Below, piece after piece: positions 6,407 through 11,463 of a stretch of DNA of 11,463 nt. Both the position numbers and the translations under genes were made by a program. The notes under the pieces were generated by a model. It made no database searches and was not told where the DNA came from. It worked only from the letters and a program-made list of their open reading frames with translations. Within the stretch, counting starts at the first letter, position 1. Each line of letters starts with the position of its first letter. Source of the stretch: Vitreoscilla stercoraria DSM 513 (GTDB lineage Bacteria; Pseudomonadota; Gammaproteobacteria; Burkholderiales; Neisseriaceae); NCBI RefSeq assembly GCF_000382305.1, contig NZ_KB908042.1, positions 1 to 11,463 of the forward strand, written 5' to 3'.

Positions 6407-6439
6407 AATGATAAATGTATCTTTTGGCTATAAAAATAA

Positions 6440-6468
6440 ATTAAATGATAGCATTGCTATCATTTAAT
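6440..6468. repeat. 29-bp perfect inverted repeat between recombinase and hipBA
   Basis: Arms ATTAAATGATAGCA (6440-6453) and TGCTATCATTTAAT (6455-6468) are exactly complementary around a single T, 14 pairs. No T-run or gene end is near, so it is not a terminator. It lies 72 bases before the recombinase start and 171 before hipB, mid-way in the divergent gap, and looks like a protein-binding site (res accessory site or operator). The rest of 6369-6638 is AT-rich and non-coding, with a run of seven G at 6548-6554. Confidence 0.6.
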
Positions 6469-6581
6469 CAGATTTTCATTTGAGTATAGTCTAAAAATAG
6501 ATGAGTTTTGATGACTGAGCTGTTGTTAGTGGTGCATAAGAGCAGTAGGGGGGGAAAACTGAAAATTAATAGGTAATATTA

Positions 6582-6610
6582 TTTTAATTATTCGTATTAG
6601 ACTATATAAT
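6582..6610 (+). promoter_or_regulatory. Candidate hipBA promoter
   Basis: TATAAT at 6605-6610 lies 29 bases before the first hipB ATG, with a weak -35 (TTTTAA, 6582-6587, spacing 17). The stretch to the start is almost pure A/T and contains short palindromes such as ATTATATATAAT (6618-6629) that could bind HipB. The known E. coli HipB operator form (TATCC, 8 bases, GGATA) is not seen. AT-rich DNA gives chance -10 boxes, so confidence is limited. Confidence 0.4.
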
Positions 6611-6638
6611 ATTTATTATTATATATAATATATCAATT

Positions 6639-6971
6639 ATGAATAATTATATGAATATAAAAAGATTCGATTTCTACACCGCGCCAGAATTATGCCTTGA
6701 ATTTGGCATGCGCTTGAAACAGCAACGTCTGTTGAAAAATCTGAGCCAAGATGAATTAGCCAGTAAAGCTGGCTTAGGCAACAGTACCATTCAGCGCTTT
6801 GAACAAGGTAAGGGTGGGACGTTTGAAAACTTCTTGCGCATTGTCATGGCATTAGGTTTGAGCCGTGAGTTGGAGTCATTATTGATGCCAGCGAAAAATT
6901 CCATTGAAGAAATCATTAATCTTCAAACCTCATCACAACGGCAACGTGCCTCTAGAAAAGGCAAAGCATGA
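6639..6971 (+). CDS. hipB: HipB antitoxin, XRE-type transcriptional repressor
   Basis: A 110-residue XRE protein that pairs with the HipA kinase encoded directly after it, neutralising it and repressing the operon. The helix-turn-helix lies at about residues 22-58 (LKQQRLLKNLSQDELASKAG, then NSTIQRFEQGKGG). The tail (SSQRQRASRKGKA) is basic and probably flexible. The start could be ATG 6639 or ATG 6651 (MNIKRF); neither has a recognisable Shine-Dalgarno. The stop overlaps the hipA start in ATGA, so the two are translationally coupled. N-terminal residues 10-22 (FDFYTAPELCLEF) precede the DNA-binding domain as in many HipA-linked XRE proteins. Confidence 0.87.
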   Translation: MNNYMNIKRFDFYTAPELCLEFGMRLKQQRLLKNLSQDELASKAGLGNSTIQRFEQGKGGTFENFLRIVMALGLSRELESLLMPAKNSIEEIINLQTSSQRQRASRKGKA

Positions 6972-8200
6972 AACATCTGAATGTTTATTATGATGGTTAC
7001 GGTAAGCATCAATTGGTGGGACAATTGGCCATGGATGGGAGACAACCCGTGTTCCAGTATCATGCTCAATGGCTTCAAAATCCCTTGCCTTTATCCCCTC
7101 TTGAATTACCTGCAACGCTGAAGCTTTATTCTGGATACGAACCCAGCCAGTATGGCTTACCAGGATTGATTGCTGACAGTTTGCCCGATGGTTGGGGTAT
7201 GTTGTTGATGGACCGATTCTTTAAAAAATACCAACAACGCCAACCTTATGATGTCAATATCTTGGAACGCTTGGCTTATATTGGTCAATCAGCAATTGGC
7301 GCTTTATCATTTGAACCAGAAGCAGACATAGCACAACAACAAGCTGAAATGGATTTGTTGGCATTAGCCCGTGAGAGCTTGGTGGTGATTGAGGATGAAG
7401 ATACTGAAGCGCTGAAGAATTTGTTAATTATCGGAGGTTCACCACAAGGTGCACGCCCTAAAGCTTTAATCAAATTTGATTCTACCAACAACCGTGTCAG
7501 CACTTTACCTACTGCGGCAGGTGATGATTGGTTGGTCAAATTTCCAGCCCGTGGTGAAAACCAAAGTGTCTGTGCTGCTGAGCATGTATATGCACAACTG
7601 GCTAAGCAATGTGGTTTGAACATGCCTGACACACAGTTTTTTGATTTAGGCTCAGGATATGGTGCTTTTGGTGTGAAACGTTTTGACCGTGACAATGGGA
7701 TGCGTATTCATGTTCACACTTTAGCAGGTTTATTGAACACTAACTTCCGTTTACCAACACTTAGTTATACGCAATTACTACGTTGTATCCGCGCCTTAAC
7801 CCATTCAGAACTAGAAGTGATCCAAGGCTATCGTCAATGTGTGTTCAATGTGGTGTTTCATAACCGTGATGATCACAGCAAGAATTTTTCATTCATGATG
7901 GATTCAGTAGGAAATTGGGCATTGTCTCCAGCTTATGACCTGTCTTTCAATACAGGACTAAATGGCGAACACAATATGGATATTATGGGAGAAGGCAAAA
8001 ACATTAAACTCAAACATTTATTAGATTTGGCCAAAAACAGTGACATTAAACTTGCAACCGCGAAAGGCATAATTGAGCATACTGTTTCGATAGCAAGCAA
8101 TTTAAACCATGATTTGAGCCACTATCCAATTGATGCCGCATTGCGTGAGCATATTTGTCAACACGTCCAGAAAAATATCAACCGACTAAAATCTGAGTAA
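6968..8200 (+). CDS. hipA: HipA-family serine/threonine protein kinase toxin
   Basis: A 410-residue HipA-type kinase. In E. coli HipA phosphorylates glutamyl-tRNA synthetase and causes growth arrest and persistence; the target here is unknown. Visible motifs are the phosphate-binding/autophosphorylation loop GGSPQGARPK (156-165), the ATP lysine in LVKFPA (about K191), the catalytic loop NRDDHSKN (299-306) with D301 and N306, and the metal-binding SPAYDLSF (D324). All are intact and the length is near that of E. coli HipA (440). An N-terminal HipA_N domain (YEPSQYGLPGLIADSLPDGWG) is also present. It starts at 6968 in the ATGA overlap with hipB. Its end lies about 135 bases before a Tn3-type terminal repeat, so the module is probably a passenger of that element; this last point is inference. 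Confidence 0.95.
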   Translation: MKHLNVYYDGYGKHQLVGQLAMDGRQPVFQYHAQWLQNPLPLSPLELPATLKLYSGYEPSQYGLPGLIADSLPDGWGMLLMDRFFKKYQQRQPYDVNILERLAYIGQSAIGALSFEPEADIAQQQAEMDLLALARESLVVIEDEDTEALKNLLIIGGSPQGARPKALIKFDSTNNRVSTLPTAAGDDWLVKFPARGENQSVCAAEHVYAQLAKQCGLNMPDTQFFDLGSGYGAFGVKRFDRDNGMRIHVHTLAGLLNTNFRLPTLSYTQLLRCIRALTHSELEVIQGYRQCVFNVVFHNRDDHSKNFSFMMDSVGNWALSPAYDLSFNTGLNGEHNMDIMGEGKNIKLKHLLDLAKNSDIKLATAKGIIEHTVSIASNLNHDLSHYPIDAALREHICQHVQKNINRLKSE

Positions 8201-8266
8201 TGACTAAAGCACATGATATGCTAACGAAATCATTAATGGCAGTTGTAATTGGTCATGATGAACCGA

Positions 8267-8287
8267 CCATTAAAAATGGGAGGATTA
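8267..8287 (-). repeat. Dispersed short repeat, copy C (inverted)
   Basis: On the minus strand this 21-base stretch is T followed by AATCCTCCCATTTTTAATGG, identical over all 21 bases to 10130-10150 but in opposite orientation. Similarity does not extend clearly to either side. With the copy at 10130 it forms a perfect inverted pair 1.9 kb apart that encloses the Tn3-type end and the DUF6880-like gene. No matching target duplication is seen at the outer edges. Confidence 0.6.
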
Positions 8288-8334
8288 GCTATCCATTCCT
8301 ACCTTGTACCGTTGGGTATCTGCCTCGACTCGAT

Positions 8335-8372
8335 TCTAACGTACTTTAAATTCCGTTTTCTGAGGTGACCCC
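8335..8372 (+). mobile_element. Tn3-family 38-bp terminal repeat, solo copy B
   Basis: On the minus strand from 8372 it begins GGGGTCACCTCAGAAAACGG and continues AATTTAAAGTACGTTAGA. It matches copy A (246-283) at 35 of 38 positions and in the same orientation, tip facing right. The element it belongs to should therefore lie to the left, over hipBA and the recombinase, while 8373 onward is outside. No transposase gene adjoins it. The five bases outside are AATTA, unlike the TTAAT outside copy A. Confidence 0.88.
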
Positions 8373-8382
8373 AATTAGAACC

Positions 8383-8456
8383 AAATTGTTATTTTTGAAA
8401 CAATTTATGTTTAAGGCTCTAGCGCATGAACGTATCTGACTTAAGATAGCAGAGCC
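8383..8456 (+). repeat. Two hairpins in the leader of the DUF6880-like gene
   Basis: AAATTGTT (8383-8390) pairs with AACAATTT (8399-8406). Then GGCTCT (8415-8420) pairs with AGAGCC (8451-8456), enclosing TATCT (8433-8437) and AGATA (8444-8448). These lie between the Tn3-type end and the ATG at 8529. They may structure the leader RNA or mark a lost element end; nothing more can be said. The remainder of 8201-8528, apart from the two repeats above, shows no gene. Confidence 0.35.
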
Positions 8457-8528
8457 AGTAAATATTGCAAGCTTCAGATTTCCATGTAGCTTGGGTCAAT
8501 TCCAACAAATATTCATTTAAGTCATATT

Positions 8529-9932
8529 ATGAGCAAAAAATTAACCAAAAAACAAATCGAGCAACTCAGTCAATTTACTGTCGATGAATTGTTGGGGGTA
8601 ATACATGATCTATCTGAAAAATATGGGGAAATAAACCAATATTTGGCTATGAACTATTTGATGTCACCGGAAGAGAAGCTTAAAAATATCGAAAATGAAT
8701 ATAAGAGGCAATTCCGTAAGAAAGGAAATTATGAATATTGGAAGTCGCACGCATTTTTTTTAGATTTAGAAAATAAGACTGTTAGATCTTTGGATAGCCT
8801 GGCTTTGGGTTTGCCACTAGAAACAGTTAAGATCACCGAAAAAATGATTGGTGAGGCTGATGATTTATTTGAAAAATACGATACATCTTCTGGTAGCTGG
8901 CAAGATTACCTCTATGGATTGTTAAATGTATGGATTAAGGCGTTAGGGGCTGCCTATAAAAAAGACAATCAAGTGGACTTTGTTGGTCATTATCTTGAGG
9001 TTAAATCCAATTGTGATTACTACTTTCCCTCTGATTTATTACAGAATAATAAAGCGTTCGTGCCGCGAGAAGTTATCCAAAAAATTCGTGATACCTTAAA
9101 AGGCCATGATGATCAGGAAGCATTGGAAATCAGTTTTATTTTAAGAGATCAAGAATATCTTGCCCATTGTTATGAATCAAATCGATTTTTGCATAACGGT
9201 TTCTTCTGTTTTAAATATGCACAATTACTACTGGATGAGTTTAAAACAGAGGAAGCTGTTTTGGTCTTAGAAGAGCTTAAATCAACAGCGCTGCCCTATG
9301 ATATCCAATTCAAAGTAGAACATCTTTTGGTAGATGCTTTATATGAAAATGGCGATAGGGAAAAAGCTTTAAATTTATGCAAAGAATATTTTAGTAAAAA
9401 TTTGGATAGTGAATATTACCGAAAATTCATTAAATATCACTCTGATTTAAATGCTCTAGATACTGAATATTTCTATCAAAGAGTTTATGAAAGAGGTACC
9501 ATTTCTTATTTGCGTTTTACAGCGAATATCGAGAATTGGTCAGCTTTTGAATCGTTCTTGATTGAAAAAATGGTCGATAATGATGATAAATGTTTCGAAA
9601 ATATTTTTAACTTTCTTCAAGTGAGTACTGTCCGCAAATGGTCCACTACTTTGGCACAACAAGGTTATCCATTATCAGCTGTATTCTTGCGTCGTAAATT
9701 GGTTGAAGATAATCTAAAGCAGGCTAGAAGTGCTAACTATAAATATGCAGTATCAGATTTAAAAAAATCGTTGGATTTTATGGCGTATATATCAGAAGAG
9801 CATCAAAAGTTAATCCCTTCCACACTAGCATACATTACTGCTTTACATGAAAAACACCAACGAAAATATGCGTTTTGGAATGCTTGTGTGGATTTCATTC
9901 CTGAAGAGTTTACTAAATCAGGTTACATATAG
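8529..9932 (+). CDS. DUF6880-like helical-repeat protein of unknown function
   Basis: A 467-residue, soluble, largely helical protein without signal peptide or membrane segment. The C-terminal pattern YPLSAVFLRRKLVEDNLKQA, then RSANYKYAVSDL (380-411) and HEKHQRKYAFW (440-450), recalls DUF6880 proteins, and residues 225-300 read like TPR-type helix pairs (FKYAQLLLDEFKTEEAVLVL, YENGDREKALNLCKEYF). The family assignment is from memory and needs a profile search. No catalytic motif is visible, so a scaffold or protein-binding role is the best that can be said. Codons are markedly AT-rich compared with thiC, and the gene stands alone between mobile-element ends, suggesting acquisition. The start ATG 8529 (MSKKLTKKQ) has no strong Shine-Dalgarno. 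A dispersed-repeat copy begins a few bases after the stop. Confidence 0.6.
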   Translation: MSKKLTKKQIEQLSQFTVDELLGVIHDLSEKYGEINQYLAMNYLMSPEEKLKNIENEYKRQFRKKGNYEYWKSHAFFLDLENKTVRSLDSLALGLPLETVKITEKMIGEADDLFEKYDTSSGSWQDYLYGLLNVWIKALGAAYKKDNQVDFVGHYLEVKSNCDYYFPSDLLQNNKAFVPREVIQKIRDTLKGHDDQEALEISFILRDQEYLAHCYESNRFLHNGFFCFKYAQLLLDEFKTEEAVLVLEELKSTALPYDIQFKVEHLLVDALYENGDREKALNLCKEYFSKNLDSEYYRKFIKYHSDLNALDTEYFYQRVYERGTISYLRFTANIENWSAFESFLIEKMVDNDDKCFENIFNFLQVSTVRKWSTTLAQQGYPLSAVFLRRKLVEDNLKQARSANYKYAVSDLKKSLDFMAYISEEHQKLIPSTLAYITALHEKHQRKYAFWNACVDFIPEEFTKSGYI

Positions 9933-9935
9933 GGA

Positions 9936-9970
9936 GGGTAATCATCTCATTTTTAATCGACAGAATTGAA
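9936..9970 (+). repeat. Dispersed short repeat, copy D (degenerate)
   Basis: GGGTAATCATCTCATTTTTA followed by ATCGACAGAATTGAAAT lines up with the copy at 10127 onward: both start GGGTAATC, share CATTTTTAAT, and continue with CAGAATT. Over the 21-base core 18 positions agree. It starts right after the stop of the 8529-9932 gene. The rest of 9971-10040 shows no gene or clear structure. Confidence 0.5.
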
Positions 9971-10040
9971 ATCCACCTATTATCAATCGGAGCTTGCCAG
10001 CTTCCATTGGAAAGCTACAAAAAATATCTATAAAAAACTA

Positions 10041-10120
10041 GGGTCTGTTGAACATTTGGATGGATAGGATAGAGGACGTTAAAATATTATCGCCAAACAA
10101 CTTTTAATCGCCCTCTATCC
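10041..10120. repeat. Imperfect inverted repeat, possible insertion-sequence relic
   Basis: Arms at 10067-10084 (GGATAGAGGACGTTAAAA) and 10102-10120 (TTTTAATCGCCCTCTATCC) pair with one mismatch and one bulge around a 17-base loop. To the left at 10041 stands GGGTCTGTTGAACATTT, which has the look of an insertion-sequence tip. The minus strand across the stretch has a broken frame (YFNVLYPIHPNVQQTL after a stop) that could be a transposase tail. I could not tie it to a named family. Confidence 0.35.
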
Positions 10121-10129
10121 ATGCTTGGG

Positions 10130-10186
10130 TAATCCTCCCATTTTTAATGGGCAGAATTAGTAGAAACAAGCCTTCATCAATAGCGG
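10130..10186 (+). repeat. Dispersed short repeat, copy B (most complete)
   Basis: The fullest copy of the repeat seen here: T plus AATCCTCCCATTTTTAATGG (10130-10150), then GCAGAATTAGTAGAAAC and CTTCATCAATAGCGG. Its left 21 bases equal copy C exactly (inverted) and 10144-10186 matches copy A at 36 of 43. It runs into the hairpin downstream of the minus-strand toxin-antitoxin pair. Confidence 0.6.
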
Positions 10187-10209
10187 ATAGCTACCCTTAA
10201 TGAAGGCTT
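10168..10209 (-). terminator. Hairpin after the second toxin-antitoxin operon
   Basis: AAGCCTTCAT (10168-10177) and ATGAAGGCTT (10200-10209) form a perfect 10-pair stem with a 22-base loop, starting 7 bases after the antitoxin stop on the minus strand. The bases after the stem on that strand are GTTTCTACT, only mildly T-rich. A weak intrinsic terminator is the natural reading. The left arm is part of the dispersed repeat. Confidence 0.5.
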
Positions 10210-10216
10210 TTCTTGC

Positions 10217-10519
10217 CTAAACATTAAATCCAATATGCTTACCGGTTGGAAGTTCAACATCGATACGAAGCTTTCCTCCCATTGCCTCAACATATTTTTT
10301 CATGGTGGAAATTTTAAGGTCATTACCACGATTTTCAATCGCCGAGAGTGACGGTTGTTTAATGCCTAAGGCTTCTGCTAATTGTTTTTGAGATATTTCT
10401 AGTTCTTCTCTAATAAGATAAAGTTGGTTTGCTAGCAAAAGCTCATCTGCCATTTCTTGAATACGGGCTTGGCTCTCTGGAGAGCGGCTAGCCAATAACT
10501 CGTCTAAGGTTTTAGCCAT
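10217..10519 (-). CDS. XRE-family antitoxin (HigA/RelB-like) of a RelE-type module
   Basis: A 100-residue antitoxin with a central helix-turn-helix at about residues 38-66 (EELEISQKQLAEALGIKQPS, then LSAIENRGNDLKIS) and the conserved ending KKYVEAMGGKLRIDVELPTG. It should bind the toxin encoded just upstream and repress the pair's promoter. One base separates its ATG from the toxin's TGA (TGAAATG), and AGGAG inside the toxin's last codons provides its ribosome site, so translation is coupled. The arrangement toxin then antitoxin is that of hig-type loci. It is not closely similar to the HigA at 5390-5692, so the two modules are different lineages. Confidence 0.9.
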   Translation of the reverse strand: MAKTLDELLASRSPESQARIQEMADELLLANQLYLIREELEISQKQLAEALGIKQPSLSAIENRGNDLKISTMKKYVEAMGGKLRIDVELPTGKHIGFNV

Positions 10520-10520
10520 T

Positions 10521-10868
10521 TCAATGTTCTCCTAAAGTTGATAGATGACGTTCATACTCTTCATCGGCAATGGCAATCATCTCAATATAAAAACGTTTTT
10601 TACCGCTCTTATCGCCCACACACAGTACTATCGCTTGCCTTAGCGGATCAAAAGCAAAAAATGCTCTTAATGGTTTGCCTTTATGTTGAATGCGTAGTTC
10701 TTTCATATTAGTGAATTTAGAACCATATACAGTATCCACCAAAGGTCTTCCAAGACTCGGGCCTTGCTGTTGTAATACTACCAATCCAGCTAAAACTTTT
10801 TCTTGAGTTGACTCATCTTGCTCATCAAGCCATTCGTTAAACAGATTTGTCGTGATGACTGTCCACAT
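10521..10868 (-). CDS. RelE/HigB-type toxin (Gp49-like family)
   Basis: A 115-residue toxin of the RelE/ParE fold, in the group often labelled phage-derived Gp49-like or addiction-module RelE. Diagnostic stretches are LGRPLVDTVYGSKFTNMKEL, then RIQHKGKPLRAFFAFDP, VLCVGDKSGKKRF and EEYERHL. Such toxins act as ribosome-dependent mRNA interferases; the specificity here is not known. The start at 10868 (MWTVITT) lies less than 20 bases from the palindromic promoter and has no clear Shine-Dalgarno, so the message is nearly leaderless. Upstream on the same strand is a broken serine recombinase, a pairing also seen in Tn3-type transposons that carry toxin-antitoxin genes beside the resolvase. Length and motifs look intact. 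Confidence 0.9.
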   Translation of the reverse strand: MWTVITTNLFNEWLDEQDESTQEKVLAGLVVLQQQGPSLGRPLVDTVYGSKFTNMKELRIQHKGKPLRAFFAFDPLRQAIVLCVGDKSGKKRFYIEMIAIADEEYERHLSTLGEH

Positions 10869-10878
10869 AAAGCGACCA

Positions 10879-10906
10879 AATATAGATTACAATCTATATT
10901 GTAAAC
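10879..10906 (-). promoter_or_regulatory. Promoter and palindromic operator of the second toxin-antitoxin operon
   Basis: AATATAGATT (10879-10888) and AATCTATATT (10891-10900) form a perfect 22-base palindrome around AC. On the minus strand a -35-like TTTACA (10905-10900) overlaps the palindrome edge and TATATT (10884-10879) could be the -10, spacing 15; TTGTTT as -35 would give about 18. An operator filling the promoter spacer is typical of antitoxin autoregulation. Confidence 0.6.
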
Positions 10907-10929
10907 AATCATGGCCGTCTTAGCAAGCA

Positions 10930-11195
10930 TTAATGATTTGACTTCAAATATGAATAAACCGTCATCCTAGTAACCCCAAATGCTTTTGCTACACTGGCTT
11001 TACTTTCTCCGGCTGCGACGCGTTGCTTCAATTGTTCCACTTGCTCGGAATTTAATTTAGGCGAACGGCCTTTGTATTTGCCTTTGGCTTTTGCCAAAGC
11101 AATTCCTTCTCGCTGGCGCTCACGAATTAACTCACGTTCAAACTCACCGATTGCCGCCAACATTGTCAGCATCATTTTACTAATGTTACCGGCAA
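10930..11195 (-). pseudogene. Serine recombinase, 3' half, interrupted by an IS21-family element
   Basis: The last 88 codons of a resolvase/invertase: AGNISKMMLTMLAAIGEFER followed by ELIRERQREGIALAKAKGKY is the long dimer helix and its exit, and the end (KLNSEQVEQLKQRVAAGESK, then ASVAKAFGVTRMTVYSYLK) is the DNA-binding helix-turn-helix. The catalytic N-terminal half with its serine is missing because the frame meets the IS21-type tip (TGT at 11196) directly before the first alanine. The ATG-started frame from 11220 simply reads through the insertion-sequence end. The other half may lie beyond the element, outside this window. It is a different lineage from the recombinase at 5766-6368. Confidence 0.88.
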
Positions 11196-11463
11196 TGTAA
11201 AAATGACCCCCTAACGGCAATTTGAAATTGACCCCCTTGTTTTAAACTAGCGGCTTTACTTAGGGTCGCTTGATGTTAACTCAGGAGATGGTTGTGACCA
11301 TTAAAGTACTTAGGAAACAAGGGATGTCAATCAAAGCCATTACCCGTGAAACAGGTTTGGCTCGCAACACGGTGCGGAAGTATTTGCAACCAGTCGAAAC
11401 GACTGTCCGACAGCATTCTACCCGCCCCAGCAAATTGGATCCTTTTAAAGACTATATTCACAG
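11196..11463 (+). mobile_element. IS21-family element, left end (continues beyond window)
   Basis: The tip starts TGTAAAAATGACCCCC (11196-11211), and a second related block TTTGAAATTGACCCCC (11221-11236) follows 25 bases later. IS21-family ends typically carry such repeated ATTGACCCCC blocks behind a TGT tip. The istA start follows at 11273. The insertion broke the recombinase gene to the left. The right end and target duplication are not in view. Confidence 0.85.
11273..11463 (+). CDS. istA: IS21-family transposase IstA, N-terminal part (cut by window)
   Basis: The first 63 codons of IstA, the DDE transposase that works with the ATPase IstB. The start MLTQEMVVTIKVLRKQGMSI matches the family opening, and the helix-turn-helix KAITRETGLARNTVRKYL (about residues 21-38) binds the element's repeated ends. 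I choose ATG 11273 over the in-frame ATG at 11288 because relatives begin MLTQE; an AGGAG at 11283-11287 would instead serve the shorter start, so the choice is not certain. The frame is open to the window edge. The catalytic integrase core lies beyond it. Confidence 0.9.
   Translation, partial: MLTQEMVVTIKVLRKQGMSIKAITRETGLARNTVRKYLQPVETTVRQHSTRPSKLDPFKDYIH

Noticed and set aside
8218..8349. 43-codon plus-strand frame ending inside Tn3-type end B
   Set aside because: No ribosome site, no recognisable pattern, and it runs through two repeats; probably chance.
246..8372. Calling 246-8372 a proven composite transposon carrying thiC
   Set aside because: The two ends face the same way and the adjacent 5-base sequences differ; the other end is outside the window, so it is kept only as a hypothesis.
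1..11463. CRISPR arrays, tRNA, rRNA, or a phage structural cluster
   Set aside because: I saw no regularly spaced direct repeats, no tRNA cloverleaf pattern or rRNA-like stretches, and no capsid, tail or integrase genes of the tyrosine type.

Overview
The window looks like a variable, mobile-element-rich stretch of the chromosome (or a large plasmid) of a Gram-negative proteobacterium, probably beta- or gammaproteobacterial. This rests on a well-conserved thiC behind a TPP riboswitch and on TnpA, HigBA, HipBA, Fic and resolvase families common in those classes. I cannot name the genus. Base composition shifts clearly: thiC is GC-richer, while the resolvase-hipBA gap and the gene at 8529-9932 are AT-rich, as expected for imported DNA.

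Left part. The window opens in the last 82 codons of a Tn3-family transposase, which runs into a 38-bp terminal repeat at 246-283. Next, reading leftward, comes thiC (382-2184) with its TPP riboswitch (2300-2393). Behind it lies a leftward pair: a class I SAM methyltransferase and an HNH-endonuclease-type gene that has lost its C-terminal half next to the thiC leader. Divergent from these is an intact Fic (DUF4172-Fic-wHTH) gene whose promoter carries three copies of one 6-bp motif.

Middle part. A 43-codon remnant of an IS3-family orfA abuts a complete higB-higA toxin-antitoxin module. A small serine recombinase points the opposite way. After a 270-bp AT-rich gap with two perfect palindromes comes a complete hipB-hipA module with a 4-bp overlap. 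A second copy of the Tn3-type terminal repeat, in the same orientation as the first, sits at 8335-8372.

Right part. An AT-rich 467-codon gene (DUF6880-like, function unknown) stands alone. It is followed by small repeats, a second RelE-type toxin/XRE antitoxin module on the minus strand, and the 3' half of another serine recombinase cut by the left end of an IS21-family element. The first 63 codons of that element's istA close the window.

The genes share a theme more than a pathway: selfish stabilisation and DNA mobility (three toxin-antitoxin modules, Fic, two recombinases, traces of at least three transposon families) around one housekeeping gene, with a broken methyltransferase/nuclease pair that may be a decayed defence locus. 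A short dispersed repeat occurs in four places (around 284, 8267, 9939 and 10130). The Tn3-type end at 283 appears to lie inside one copy.
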